Positions 14,361-28,335 of a DNA stretch of 64,000 nt are shown piece after piece. Positions within the stretch are counted from its first letter, which is position 1, and each line of letters opens with the position of its first letter. The DNA is from Taeniopygia guttata (lineage: Eukaryota; Chordata; Aves; Passeriformes; Estrildidae). The notes beneath the pieces are model-generated. The model made no database searches and was not told the DNA's origin. It was given only the letters and a program-made list of their open reading frames with translations. Location: NCBI RefSeq assembly GCF_048771995.1, contig NC_133024.1:7514001-7578000 (forward strand). Reading direction: 5' to 3'. Both the position numbers and the translations under genes were made by a program.

Positions 14361-17300
14361 AACAGAACCTGCTTTTCCTGCCCCAAATGGGTGTAGCAAC
14401 AGTAGTAATAACAGCAGGTGCTTAGTATGATGCAGTTTGTGACAGAAAAAATGGAAGAGGAAGAGGAATTGTGGGGATATTAAAAAAAATCTTCAAATGT
14501 TTTTTGTTTTAAACCTAGTGTGTTTAGCAAGAAGTTTACAAGCACAGGAGGCCTGACAATTAGATTTGCATGAAATATATTGAGTTGAATTTTGCTTAGT
14601 GGCCACTGTTTTCCTGCACTCCTTACTCTGAGAGTCCCCCTGAGCAAGAAAGGCAGAGATGAAGCCATTACTACCTGTCTTCTGATCAAAATCAAACAGT
14701 TCTGTTCAATGGTTTTCTCTCTGCAACCTTTATAATTACTCTTTCAGAAATTAATTGCTCATTTTCATTTGTGGAAATGTCTCTTCACTTTGCTTAGCCT
14801 TAAGTGCTAGTTTATCAACAATGAGAGGCCAGGGACCTTGGTGACCCCCAAGGAAAAGAGAATTTTATTCTAGGCTGGACAAAAGAGCTAATATAGGGCC
14901 ACTCACATGTATTCTTTCTTGTATTCCTTGTGTCTCCCTTCTTCACCATAAAAGATTCATCACTAAAAATTAACCCCAAAGCTTTTTTTCATCTTCATCC
15001 TTCCTACATGAGAGACTGGGAGAATTATCTCAGGATGCCCAGGGAAAGAAAGCAAAAGACATGGTCAAACTATCACCCTCTAAAAGAACAATTCACTGGC
15101 TTTTTTCTCCTGGACCTGAAGCTGGCTCCAGGACTCTGGCTTTAATCATGTACAACATAAACCATTCTGGGATTGTGATTATGTCTTGCTGATGCTTACC
15201 CAGCAGATTTAGTTTCTCATTCATTTGATGAAATACTATATTTGTTAAACTTACCTGTGACAGTTTGACTGGGTGCTGAGGCTATAAAAACTGCTTACCT
15301 ACACTTAATAAATAGCATTTGCAGTCATTTTGCAAGTATCTTGGCTATTTAAGTCTTGCCTTCTGAATATTGTGGATATGGAACAAACAAATCTGAATTT
15401 CCCTTTAAAATTTCATCAAAGACATAGTTCTCAAAAGTCATTAGTTTTTTGACAGTCCAGGAGTGCCATCCACAGGATGAAATTCATATTTTATGCCACA
15501 GCATCTTTGATTCTTTAGTTGGAAAAAATAGTTTTAAAAAAAGCAAAAAAGAAAAATCAGTAATTTACTTTCAATACCACTTAAATATTTACACTGTAAC
15601 CTAATAGAGAAACCTTTATTTCTTTCTGCTGAAATTGAATGACAACAAAAGACATAATTTAGATCTTTAGGTCTAGTCAAGATAATTGACTTCTAGCAGT
15701 TTATAAAAATTATTATATAAATATGACTTAGCTTTGGTTTGGGGTTTTTTAAAGACTACTCTGTGATATTGACATAGAACATATTTCTTCTGTATTTATT
15801 GAAATCTCTAGGGAAAATACTCCTTTGCCCAAAGAGAGGTTATTGGTTAATAAAACCAAGAGTTTGTGCAGGTCTGGAATTTCTAGCCAAGGTGATAACA
15901 TATAAAGCCAATTTCCCAAACTAAGGTTATATTCTCAGAAATAAATTATTAAATAGAGAACATTTCTTAATGTATATTCTGTTATTGTGCCTAACACTGC
16001 CTTGAGAAACTATAATGAGAATAAAGAAATTAGGGTGATTTTATAATACATAGGAGAAAAAAATTTCCCTCTCAAGTAGGGGGGAATCTTCAACTAGAGA
16101 GAATACATTTATTAAAAGGTACAGAAACTGTAAAAATGCAAATGCTCTCTCACATCTTTCAAAATACCTGTGAGTTATTAGTTCCTTGAATACTTTCATA
16201 ATGTGAGCCCACATACAGAAATTACTTAAAGCTACAATAGTTTCAACACGAGAAACCGTTGAAATTCATCTTCATTATATCTTTGGCCAGTGTTAGTAAC
16301 CACCGTGACAAAATCAGGTTGTGGTGGGGAGTCATAAGTTATTTTTAGTGGTCCTCTACCATCACTGGTATTGGTACTTTAATTCTGGAATTTCTGGCCT
16401 TTAATTTTTGTGACCCTTCTGCCATTAGTTGCAATGAAGAAAAGATGGACAGCTGCTCAAGGTCTCCTAATGGTCAGGAAAATTTTCCTTGTCTTTTCCT
16501 TTTCCTACTCTCTATCCCCAAGTACTGTTTTTTATGCCTGTTATGATTTTCCAACTCACTCCACACACTTTCTGTCCTCCCCTCCGTGCCATTTGTCTGT
16601 TTTGCTGCCTTTCCTCTCTCTGCTAGACACAAGGCTGTGCTGCTCTGAAGTAGGTATGAAAAAATTATGACTGACCTCAACTCAAAACCAACTGAATCTG
16701 TTAATTTCTTTGACCTTGAATGTACTTTATCTTGGTACTATTGCTAACACAGTAAGTGCAATTTTCTCCCCACTGACAGAATTTTCCCCATATTCTATGT
16801 TTTTTCTGTTGCTAGGTCAAGCACATTTTCTTTCCAGTCCACAAAATTCATCCCAAAAAAGGTCCAAAGCAAAAATGATTATGATCCAGCTATCATTTTG
16901 CTTTAAGAAGAGATTTGGTTTCATTTGATATTTTTGGGAAGGATATGCCAGGGAAGCTAAAGACCAATAAGCAGTTCAGATGCACAGTATAGCTTGCAAA
17001 ATTAACCTTCCATGATTAACTAACCTTCTGTGCTCTCAGCTGAAAGTAACAGTAAATGTGTCGGAATTACTTAAGTGCAACTCTGCATGCATATAGAAAT
17101 ACAGTTATTAGGGCTGATACAGAAGTATGCAGTCCAGTCAGATTCCCAGCTGACACTGCAGGAATAGTGTTTTCATATTGGTTTATTAGGCAGGAAGGGA
17201 GAAGAAATCCCTATTGGATTCATAATCTTATTGTACAGAGCAATATTTCAGAATATTCTCCCTGAAAAGTGTGACCCAGAAATTTACGCTATTTTTATTT

Positions 17301-18007
17301 GTCAGACTGCTGGTTAGCATTGCACAGGTCAGTGTTTAAAAAATGCATCACTTAAGGATTATTCTCTCTCTTCATTCCTCATGGGGAGTAAGTTCTGGTA
17401 TCATGGGTGTTCTTTGTTTAGGTTATTAGTCTCTATAAAGCTCACACCTGAGAATGGAGAATAATCCTGAAGTGTGGAGAAAAAGAAATCTCAACACTTT
17501 TAAGTATTTTTTCTGGGTTTCAGATATTTTTCAGCTTTTTATTTTTCCTTCAAAGAATCTCTAGAATGTTTGCTCACTAGACTAGTGACTCCTCATGACT
17601 AATTGTTTCTATTTACACCCCATGCAGCCTTATTCTTCCATACCCCAATCTGCAAGAAACTCGGTTTGTTTAGAAGTACCAAGATCTGTGTCATGCCATC
17701 AACATATAGTAAGCAAACCAAAATGTACCATTCTCTCTACATTTTCATGTGTTTGTAATCATTGACAGTATCATACTTGGCCTGAAGATTTTTATGGCTG
17801 TGGAACTCTTTCTGTATTACCACAGCATTCCTACAATGGGATTTTGGCCAATCATTAAAGATGCAAAAACTCCAGTGATTTAGGTCACAGCACAGATAAA
17901 ACAATCATTCCCAGAAATAGGTACCTCTTCTAGGATCATGGTTGGAGGCTAGAAAAGGAAAAATATAACTGCTCACACATGCAAGACTTAAATTGAAGGT
18001 GTTGTGA

Positions 18008-18134
18008 GATACCCAGAGAAGCTGTGGCTGCTCCACCCCTGGCATTGTTCAAGGCCAGAACACTGATCTAGTGGAAGAGGGGTTGGAACTGGATAATCTG
18101 TAAGGTCCTTTCCAGCCCAGGTCACTCTATGAAG
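18008..18134 (+). mobile_element. Short CR1 LINE 3' fragment
   Basis: Contains CCCAGAGAAGCTGTGGCTG, then the GGCATTGTTCAAGGCCAGAA block and GGTTGGAACTGGATAATCTG, and ends near CACTCTATGAAGG. This order is typical of the last 130 bases of avian CR1 in sense orientation. The copy is strongly 5'-truncated. Confidence 0.88.
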
Positions 18135-18750
18135 GTTGTGCAGGGGCTAAGAGAGCAACATAGCTTCTGCTGTGACACCAGTACCCTCCAAAATGGTTTG
18201 CTATCATTTTAACATACAGAACATAAACACTGAGAATTCTGCCACCCTTGAGTTTCTAAGCAAATCACATTTATTGCCTGATCAAATAATGACTGATGTG
18301 ATGAGAGGTAGTGCTCCTTTCTGAAATCCCATTAGTAACCTGTGTACCGGGGGAGAGCTCCAACATTCTTTTTAAATTTGGTCACTTTAGAAATTCTTCT
18401 CTAAGATACCCATAAATAATACACATCTCAGGCCTGGCCTAAAAATATCAAATTCACTCTGAGCTGCTGATCTGGACTTGAAACAGACTGTAAACAGTGA
18501 AGGAAGTATGATTTGCTCAGACTTCTTTTTCAAGATAGCTCATCTCATTACAGAACAGAAGTGCTGGTCACTTTTAGAAGTTCTCAGTTGAGTGTTAATC
18601 TTCAAAACTGACCTTCCCAAGCCTGGCATGGGAGATGAGCCTATTGAATTTCCTGAAGGGCAAGAACTACTGGGGGAAGTGAGGTCTAAGGCTGCAAGGG
18701 ATTGCCCCTTTTTTTCAAGGTCTTTAAGCTGAGTAAACAAGCAGGAAAAG

Positions 18751-18787
18751 TTAAAAAGAAAACAAAAAAAAGAAAAAAAAAAAAAAA
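18751..18787. repeat. Purine/poly-A tract
   Basis: A-rich run with scattered G and C that ends in about 15 consecutive A. It is low-complexity sequence and not attached to a recognisable retrocopy. Confidence 0.85.
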
Positions 18788-19416
18788 GCTAGGCCAAGGA
18801 CAGATTTATTTACTGTACAGGCAGTACAGAACACTGTGCATTATAAGCATGTTTAACAGGTTGCTTGGGAACCATCTCAGACTTTTATAACATTATATGA
18901 CAACCTTTGCTCAAATTTGTGCAATACCAGCCTGGATGCAGCTGTTCCAAGGACTCCTTATCTTGCTTTTCCACCTGGTCTATGAATGTAGCAATCATTA
19001 ACAACTTCACTCATTCCATGACTAGCAATGATAACTAATAATTAAGTTAATATAAACATTCGTGGTATTATTATTTGTCCTAATCACAATGTTGTTTGTG
19101 CACCAGAGGAATGTGAAGTCCTCTTTCAGTAAACATTACTGTTACAGTCCATTTGAATATATAAAATTTAGAGAATTTTACAGAGAATAGTCTCTGTAAG
19201 TTATGCTTTATTTTGTGAACTCATTAGCCAAAATAAAACCAAACAAGACAAATATTGCCTCAATTCCCTTTGTACAGACTCACATGTCTATGAGCAAAAT
19301 GGTTCCCTAGACAATGATGAGAGCACTCATTCTTCATCTTCCTCCCCTGCATCACTCTGGGATGCACAAAAGCCTCAGCAGTCCGGCTGCTGCTGGAACT
19401 GTTTCAATAATTTTTC

Positions 19417-19660
19417 AAAGAATCATGCAGTCCTTATGGTTGAAATAGACCTCTGAGATCACTGAGTTCAGCCTCTGACTGATCACCACCTTGTCAACCA
19501 GACCACGGATCCATGTGCCAAGTTCAGTCGTTTCTGTAACACCTTCAGGGAATCATTGCTCCCCTACCCTGGGCAGCCCATTCCCGTGTTTAATGATTCT
19601 TTCAGTGAAGAAATTCCTTTTTATGTCCAACCTGAATCTCCTCTGGTACACCTAAGGCTA
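19417..19660 (-). mobile_element. Diverged CR1 LINE fragment
   Basis: In + strand orientation it reads as a reverse-complement CR1 3' end: AGAATCATGCAGTCCTTATG, a GACCTCTGAGATCACTGAG block, CCTGGGCAGCCCATTCC, and GAAGAAATTCC followed by a CCAACCTGAATCTCCTCTGG block. The pattern fits an older CR1 subfamily than the copies with TTCCACTAGACCAGG. The subfamily assignment is a guess. Confidence 0.82.
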
Positions 19661-21389
19661 AGCTTGATGTAAGCCAATGTGTTTATACCTTCCACCTTGG
19701 AAGTCTGGTCTATACTACATCCATTACTTACTGGATTCTGAAGAGACTTCCAGACAATTGCTATGCAAAAGGGCAGGTGGTGATATCTTCAGGAAAGAGT
19801 GAGTTTAGGGTGATAATGGCTGCAAAATGGCCTCTATTCCCTCCTGATATTGCATCCCAACAGCACCTTGTTCTGTCAGTGAACAGGGCATCCATCAGGC
19901 CTTAGCATAGGGAATCTGTCAGGACAAAACTGGAGCGGCAGTTGAGCCAATGGTTGGGAGTTAAGCAGGCGTGAATTCAAAACTCCCAGAATAGCTAAAT
20001 TAATTGTGGGGGATTATAAGGTTATCTTTACTCAAAGAAGAATTCAGAAAGATATTTTGTTCTTCTCTAGATCACATCAGAGGGCCTGCATGGTATGTAT
20101 TAGCCTCAAATGCTTTGGAAGTGTCTAAAGAAATACAACGTAATCACCAACCTCTTCAAATCAAAGACATTCAAATACACTATTCAGTAACTGAGGTATC
20201 ATGACTGGCTCAGGAAATTCTGACCCAGGAAAAGTGGAAAGACAGCTGGTGGATGACTGCTCAGAACTTCCGTGAGAGGAGCTGTAGGTGTCTGCTGCCA
20301 TAGGAAATGTCAACATGCATTTTCTTAATGGACTGATTATATTTATAAGAAAAGTCCATCTTTCCTATTCCTTGTTTGGAAGACTCTCTCAGAATGTATT
20401 ATTTATTACAGATAGCTTGTACCTGTTTGCATTTATATGGATGAAAGATCGTTATTTCTTCTTGCAACTGACACAGGCTGATCATAGAAAATATTCTTTG
20501 CATAGCTAATGGTATCCCAGTAAGCAATCTTCCTATCTGTGAAGGAATCCTTCATGTATCACTTGGATTCCTGTACAGGATTATTCTGATGGGAGAAAAA
20601 AGGAATAGAAAAGGGAGAGAATGTTTTCCCAAGTCAAATAAGTAAAATGAAAATAAATATTCTTTGTTTTTTCAGTCTGAGGTAGTTTATTTTTCCTGAT
20701 TCATTAATGACCCTATAGGCTAAATTTTCTCTCCCAATGACTTTATTCAAAGAGATAATATAACATCATTTTCTACATGTACATCTTCTAGATCCACTTA
20801 GTCAGAAGTAGGCTGATTGTGGAAGCTGTTCCTGCTGCTTCACAACAGTTACAGCGTAAATAAACGATAGGAATTTTTTGTTGTTGTTTTACTTTTAGCT
20901 ATTAACTTTTGCAAAAATCAACTTTCCTATACAAATTCAGGTGTCTCTAGTATTCCCTTAATTTTATTTCTAGTTTCTAGAAAATATCAAAGTGAGTTGG
21001 TGTAACAATTTAGTGCATTGCAGCAAGTTGGTATTCTAATCATTACCCCAGGATGATTATCATTTATACATGGAACAAACTGTTTTCTCCCTGAGGCCAA
21101 GAAAAATTATTAGGACAGCCTCAGGTAACCTGCTTAGAACTATCAGTATTATGTTTTCTCCTGGGTGTTCTTTGCACTGCTCTCTCCATGGAGTGTCCTC
21201 AGCCTGAGGAGGGCTGAGCTGGGTTCCCCTTGCCCAGCCTGTCTGAGCTCCAGCTCTGGAAGCGCTACCAGGGAAGGGGATGCAGACCCAGGCAGCCCCT
21301 ACTAGGGGCCTGTAGAGCATCTTCCACCCTTCCTCTGGGAGCAGAGGGAAGGCAGCAGGTGAGGTGCCAGAGCTCACCCTAGGTCAGGG
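19661..21389. other. Intergenic DNA, no gene seen
   Basis: No gene was recognised. The right part (about 21170-21380) is markedly richer in G and C than its surroundings. It may belong to the LTR-like element that follows, because the left edge of that element is uncertain. Confidence 0.5.
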
Positions 21390-22025
21390 GTGGCTCCGTG
21401 TGGTGGAAAAGCTTCTCCTCCAACCCGTGCTTCCAAAGAAAAGCTCAGTAGTGTTCTGTTGTTTGGTCTCAAGGTAGTTTACTGCAAGTTATCTAAAATA
21501 TTTTCTTCTTGAGCTGCTGTGGTTTGCTCACAGCTCAGGCAGAGGCACACACACACCCTGACATCCTCTCTGACTCCCGACTGCTGCTTCTCTCCCCGCC
21601 CAGGGCTGCTGCTGTCTTTTATATGGTACATTACATGTTACATGTTTACAGTTTTTCCCCAGTGCCTATTACCTATATTAAATGGTGCTTTTCTACTCTA
21701 AACCAATCTGTGGGTGCCAACATCACCAAGAACATGAGGGTAAGGAAGAAGAAAGAGGGAGGACAAGACCGGCCCAAATCCCTCCATCTTAAAACCTCTG
21801 ACCCCCCTGTACAGCACTCCAAAATTCTTCCCTTTACTTTGTGACTACTTCTACTATAATACCTAGACTTTTGTGACTTCTTGTTCTTCCTGCAAGGTTG
21901 GTAAATCATTCCATGGATCAAATCCAAAATCACAGCTGTTTCCAGCTGCCTGCCAGGGTCTCAAACGCTTCTGACCTGGGCCCAGAACCTCCAAAAATGT
22001 CTGAGGGACATTTTGAGTTCCGACA
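21390..22025 (-). mobile_element. Possible endogenous-retrovirus solo LTR
   Basis: Read on the minus strand, the element begins with TGTCGGAACTC at 22025, the TG start expected of an LTR. It runs through about 600 bases whose style, including a stretch near 21440-21600, I associate with passerine LTRs. No internal gag, pol or env region was seen beside it, so a solo LTR is the simplest reading. The left edge is uncertain and could extend into the GC-rich block before it. No target-site duplication could be confirmed. Family assignment is tentative, and age looks moderate. Confidence 0.45.
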
Positions 22026-25000
22026 GTAAGGCACAAGAAAATCCACCATCAGCATCCTTCTCCTGAAGCCTTTGGTATGCTGATGCCACTCTAGATTTCT
22101 CTGCTTCAAGAAAATTTTCACAAAAGGTGAGCATAACACATTAGAGACACAGATAATTTGTAAGTCTTTCTGTACATGTTGTAAGGTTTTATAGTGACGT
22201 TTTTTATTTACTAGTTTGAACTATGTGTTAGTGTTCTTCATTTCCATTTATGTTAAAATTTTTATTATGTTAAGATTTTTATTCTTGGCCCCAAGTTTAA
22301 TGTATATTCCCCTCAACCCATCACCTTATTTTTAATGGTGTTCAGTGCTATTCATCCAGCAGGTCTGTGCAAGGAAATAAGCAAAAATTATTTGCACATA
22401 TATTTTTAAGTTACAGTAAACCGTGAGGCAAAATCAAGGCCTAGCACAACATTCACAATAGGTGATGAAGATGGGAAGATAAGTACATATAAAATTAAAC
22501 TGTAGAAGAGTTTACCTATGGTACCTCCAGCTAAAACAGCAGATTCCACCAGCCCTCATTGAAAGAAAAATTAAACCATAATTTAAATAAAGAGTTAGAA
22601 AAAAGTACAAGTAGATACATTAGCTACAGAGAGGCTCTTCATCCGCTGATAGCTATTTTTCCTCTTATTTTTCTTCAAATGCCCTTTTTGACTATGTCAA
22701 CAGCATCTGAAATATCAGTGTCATTTTTCAGGTAATTTGTGGTTATTTAGCTCTCTATGCTCCTTGTTCAAAGGTTAAGAGAAGTGAGCTGAGTTTCCCT
22801 ATTTACTAATTATTTGATTATTTTCAGTCTGTCAGTGTAAAACCCTTTAGCAGTGAGACAATGAAATATAATAATTGTTTATGAACTTTCTATCGTTCTC
22901 CTCATAGTGTCGGATTATGGTCCAACATTATGAAAACATCCAAATGGATTTTTGTTGTGCAGCTAAAAATCAATGAATTTGAAGACACAGGGATCTTACT
23001 AGAAGTGAGCTGTGGATGTGGAGAGGGGCTGTAAGGTGACAATATAAAACTTCTGGGACATGCAGCAAGTTGAATTTTGAGCCTTGTCATTACCACACAA
23101 AATTTATCCTAATTTAATATCAGATCAGATCTGCCTCTGCAGTTGTGAGAAGTGCAAGTGGTGCCAGTACAAGAGTGGAAAACAAGAAACAGGGAGATAT
23201 AATCACAATAAAGTTGGATTCACTGACATTTATCTAGGAAAATGTTCCCTGGAAATTATTTTTCAAGAAGCAATCTAATTTAATTTGGCAATTAAACTAT
23301 AGAATCCAACTAAAAAGGACTCTAATTTCACAAACAGGTCATCCTCATTCCTGTAATTAATATATTTTTTGAAACCCATGTGTCTGGATGAGAATTTCAG
23401 GACCGTAATTCTTTCCCCAAGACAGCTATCATTCTCTTCTGCCTAGAAATAATGACCCACACATAAATCTCATTTGACATATTCAATCTTATTTCCCATC
23501 TACAGCTGTTGTTGAGCTTGGATGGATTTCATTAAAAACCCTGTAGAAGAGACTACACTAAATTGTGCATAAAATCACCACCATGCTGGAGATGTATCAC
23601 CTTAGAAATTGTGTAGGATATTTCTGGGTTCTGTAAACATGAAAAAAAAAATTTTGAAGCTTTATTTTTCTGTGCTGAAATCCTGAGTGATTATAATCCA
23701 TTGTATCCTTTTCACACATATGAAGATGATTAAATAGCAATATTTACATAGAACCTAAGGAATGTTTGTCTAATCTTAATGAGTACAGTACAGAGAGTAA
23801 GAACAAAGGCTAATTAAAAAGCATCTCTATTTTTCTGAATAAAAAACAACAACAGCTTTTACTCCTTTTTTATCTTTCTCAAAGTTTTCAAAAAAATAGT
23901 CTAAATTAATTTTTGGTGGTGTGCTACTTTTTTTCAAGGATTTGAATAAAAAACTTAGTCTGGCAGATACATAAACGTGTGTGTTGCTGAAGGATCCACA
24001 CCTAAGGAGTCTGTGTAGCCATCTGGAATGCATTTCTTTTCCTGATTTTTAGGAAGAGGCAATCCTTTTATCAAGAAGCAGAATTGTCCTAGCATGGTCT
24101 GTCTGATCATCAGCTTCCAAGTGGATGAAAGAATGAAACTATTTTGATAATTACTCAGAGACCAAAATGTAATGCTTGAAGAATAAGATGAACAATCTCT
24201 GGTAACTGCAGTTTTTACCAGAAACAAGTTTGTTTGTAGTTATTTTCTAAAATTTCATAACTGTAACCATAATAATAAATCAGGAAAATGTTTCTCTGGA
24301 GTAGGAAATCAAGGCTGGCATTTTCAGAAATAGAGTTTATTGTTAAATTCTTTATTTTTTATGTAATTCAAACTGAGATCTATTATTTGTATCAAAGTTG
24401 CATAGGCTGAGTATTGTCAAATCAGGGTGAAACTCAATTGTGGAAGTATCAATATGAAGTTTTCATGCGTACATGGTTTCAGTGGTTAGGTAACTCCATC
24501 CAGAACATAAATCTGGGAACATTTCTGTGTGTTTTTCCTATCCTAAGGTGTCAGAGCAACACTAAGAGCAGCAGTACACTGCACTTTGCAGAGATGCACC
24601 CTGAAACCCAGGATTCTTGTCCTTTTTTCCCTTCCAAATAAAGGAGGAAAAATATGGGATTCGGAAAGAGCAGCACTGCCCTCCGGTGGGCAGATTAATC
24701 CTTCACAGAGGGAAGCCTTGGTTTTCCTTGAGATCTTAGAATGTTTAAAAAGCAGTACCTAGAACCAAAAACACACGGAGCAAAACATATGGATTAAAAC
24801 GTTCAGGGTAATGTTTGAATATGAATAATGAAAACCCTTTTATTTTTGGAGGGTTTGGAGGTGTGTGAGTTGTGTTTTGGTTTTTGTTGTTTTGATTTTC
24901 AAAAAAAAATATTTTCTCAAAAAAGAATTTTTTTTTTTTCAGAAATCTGTAAAATACTTTCATGTAAGATTAGAAATCACTGTAAAATAGGAGAGGACAC

Positions 25001-25149
25001 TTGTTTTTTGTAACCTGAAAGCACTACAATGTCAGTAAAGATGAATTTACTTCCTTTATATCTGTTTCACCGTCAAACATTTTCAACCCTGAATGAGTAT
25101 TTGCCATTAATCTGATAAGAATAAAATATTCCACTTTTTAATCTTTTAG

Positions 25150-25259
25150 TTATTGAACAAAGCACAATCGAGACTACCTCAAATCAATGGCAAAAATCTT
25201 TTTGTTGTTGGACAAATCACAATAAAGACTAATTCAAATCAATAGCAAAACCTTTCTAT
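25150..25259. repeat. Two-copy 55-bp tandem duplication
   Basis: Two adjacent 55-base units begin TTATTGAACAAAGCACAAT (25150) and TTGTTGGACAAATCACAAT (25205). They share GCAAAA and TCAAATCAAT blocks in the same order. By eye they differ at roughly 12 of 55 positions with no gaps, so the duplication is not recent. Confidence 0.85.
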
Positions 25260-27389
25260 TTGAAGTTAATCAGAAACAGCAAAGAAATAAAATATGTATG
25301 TTTTAAATTCGCATACATAGAACTATGTTTACATGGAATAATGTTGTTAAGCAGTTGTTTCTGCTGAAATATAATTCTTATGGAACCCTTTCACAGGCTT
25401 CCTTCCAGGTACCAAACCTAGAAGGAAAAAAAGCTTAATGAGATTTTTCTGAGTGAAATGTTTTTCAAATGTCCGTGTTCTAATTTCTATATTTTCCTAA
25501 CATCTATGTGTCATTTGAGATGCTTAAAATGAATTTGATTATTTTTCATTCTTTTCCAGACATTTGGCCTGGGAATTCAACTTGCACTAGTAGATTTGGG
25601 GGTTTTGGTCAGGTCTTTTACATTTTTTTTTATAACTATATTGCATGGTAAAAGTCTTTCTAAATTCCTTTAACACTAATAGTTTAATTTAGAGAGATGT
25701 CTGGGGGCTTTTAAACACCTTAAGAAAAATTTCCTCAGATCCAGTTAGCTGAAAGCATATGTTTAACACTAAGTACTCTGTCACCAGGACTTTATCACCA
25801 ACACTTTGAGCTAAGGCCCTGATCCGCTCTTGCAATATTCACTTCTCTACCCATATGGACATGGCTGAAATTTCTAATAAAGAAACAACATTTGCTCCTT
25901 TGCTGGTTTTATTGGCACATCTTCCCTTAAAAATTTTATTTTTCATGCTCCAACTAATTTTCTACCCTTGGATAATCTCTCTGGTTTAACAGACATTCCT
26001 CAGGCTTTTTACTTCACTTTGAGGCTGACTAGACTTACCAGCTCTGTGTTAGCTTTAAGCGTGTGTTTCCATACTTTACTGAATCAGTGTTAAAATTATG
26101 AATCAGGTTTAATTATCTCTTGCTGATTTTCCAACTGCTGCAGCAATATGTTTCCCTCAACAATTAATTTGTTTAGTATTCATGAATATGCAAGTTATTC
26201 TAAAACCATTCTGAAGATCATCACCATCTCACCTAAACCCTTGTTAAAATGTACATGTTAAACTTCATTGGTTTTCAAGTAGTTATTAGTTGCAATAATG
26301 TAGGGACTTTTAATGTGGCTTAGCTTCCTTTTATATGCTGAGAATAGATTAAAACTAAGCTGACTCTTTTATAAATGTAATAACTCAATGACATATGCAT
26401 TACAGTTTGTTAGAAAATTACTTTTAAACTTTAAAATTGTTTCTTAATTAAATATATGTTTAAAAACCTGTATTTTAATATAGATTTAAAATACTACTGA
26501 AATCTGAGATATTTACATTGAATTTCAGTTTTATTTAACCACTCTAAATATGAAGTGTGGTAAGATTAAAATTCAAGTATGATTATTACAATATTTTTTA
26601 TAAATATAATCACTATTCTGTGATATCCTGGGACTTCCTCTACAACCAGTGGTGGCTGCAATGGTGATGTGAGTGAGAGTCTCCCAGTTTGAGTGGGCTT
26701 TGGATCAGGCCTGTTAACATCAATTTCCAACTATGACCAGCTGGATTTATGAGTTAGTTGGCATAATTCCTAGAAAAATGGTGCTCTGTTTCTGGAGAAA
26801 CATGCACTACATCCCTAAGCTTAGCTGATACTTCCAGATATGAGAAGAGGTGATTTAATGATCTGTATCTGTACATTTTGGGTGATGAAAGGGACATATC
26901 TCCCTGCTATCTAAATTCCAATATACGGAAAAAAGACCTAATGAAGCTGAACTCACAGCTCCAGGAAAGAACATTTTAGTTCTATTATTCTCCAAAATTG
27001 TAAGAGGACTAATACAGCCTGGGGAGGATTGTAAAATGTATTATCCTTAGCTGCACTTTTCCTTATAGCCTGATTCCAAAGCAAAGCACTTTTCTTTCAC
27101 TCCCTCTGAATATCTTTTGCTGTCATTCTTTGGTTTATTTTACTTCAGGGACACGGTCAGCTTTTATCTGCCATTAAAGATCCATTTCTGACAGCAGGTA
27201 ATGACATTTGAAATCTTTTCCCTACAGTATCGCTTTAGACTCTTTGTGCCATGAAATTGGTGGTTTTTTTCTTTTTCTCCTTCTTAGTTTGCAGATAGCA
27301 AGTTGATGCATCAGCCTCCTTGATGTTTCCCATTGGGCACTAGGAAATGACCAGGCAAAAAGCCAAGTCTGGATGAGATCAACACAGAG

Positions 27390-27482
27390 GCCAAAAACAA
27401 AAAACAAAACCAAACCCAAATAACCAAAGCAAACAAAAAACCACAAAAAAAAAAAAAAAAAAAAAAAACCAAACACCAAAAG
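27390..27482. repeat. A/C-rich low-complexity tract with (A)24
   Basis: A block made almost only of A and C, with 24 consecutive A at 27445-27468. It is likely slippage-prone and no source element is visible. Confidence 0.88.
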
Positions 27483-28235
27483 CAAGAGGTTTTTTTGTCC
27501 TCATTTTTTCATTTAGCTACAATTTTAGATTGACTCCAAAACAGGAAAGCCTGTCTTTTTCCAAAACTCCCTTTTTTTAAGAATTGAAAGCTTTTAAGAA
27601 CTGAAAGTTTCTGTTCTTGGCTTAAAAGCCCTTTTTAAAATTATATAAAAAAAAAGAACCTATAATTAGTTTACTTACTTTGCCTACATTGATATTTAGG
27701 GTCAAGGAAGTAGCAATGGACTCAGGGTGTTTGCAAGGCTGCCAGATTCTGGTTCCATATGCAGCCCACTGAATTGAGCCTGGCTATAGGTCCTGAATTT
27801 GTCTCCCTTATCCATGCTACATAACCTATGTATCACTTCATCAGCACCACAATCCCCGGGATCACCTGCCTGGATTTGCTTTGATGTTGTTAGGCAGCAT
27901 GAGAGGGCCACATGCTGTTTTCTGTGTGCAGTTCAGTGGTATGGGGTGAAGGGTTAATTCTCTCTAACCCCTCTTCAGTCATGTCTGGCTTAGCTGAGCC
28001 AGCTCAGGGAGCACAATTTTAATCTGATATAGCCCAGTGGCAAAAAATCCTCTCCTTTAGAGAATCCAGAATGTGCTTAGAAAGCATAAAAGGTGGTGTG
28101 ACTCAGAGAAATCTGTTAGGGGTACAGATGGGCTTTGCCTAAATTTGCATTTAACCAATAGAAGGATGTCATACAGGTGAAAACAAGCTATTTCCCACTC
28201 ACATTGACATAGTCTAATGTTGTATTACATATTCT

Positions 28236-28335
28236 CATGGAATCAGAATAGTCTGGGTTGGAAAGGCCCTTACAGATCAAATAGTTCCAGCCCCCTACAG
28301 TGGACAGAGAGACACCTTCCACTAATTCAGAAACT
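28236..28335 (-). mobile_element. Diverged CR1 LINE 3' end
   Basis: The + strand reads as the reverse of a CR1 tail: GGAATCAGAATAGTCTGGG, TTGGAAAGGCCCTTACAGATC, AGTTCCAGCCCCC and GACACCTTCCACTA. Similarity fades after about 28335. The element may extend further in degraded form to about 28430. Confidence 0.82.

Larger units (their letters stand above)
5978..18007. other. 12-kb intergenic stretch, no gene seen
   Basis: No exon, RNA gene or recognisable transposon was found in this interval. It includes two long T tracts (8081-8098 and 11022-11043), a run of adjacent palindromes at 14305-14360, and many short open frames that have no protein resemblance. It is probably part of a gene-poor block upstream of TMPRSS15. 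Confidence 0.55.
22026..28235. other. 6-kb intergenic stretch, no gene seen
   Basis: AT-rich DNA without a recognisable gene or transposon. It contains a diverged 55-base tandem duplication at 25150-25259 and an A-rich simple tract at 27390-27482. An AT-rich, evenly complex segment near 26150-26460 has the look of conserved non-coding DNA, but this cannot be tested without an alignment. Confidence 0.5.
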
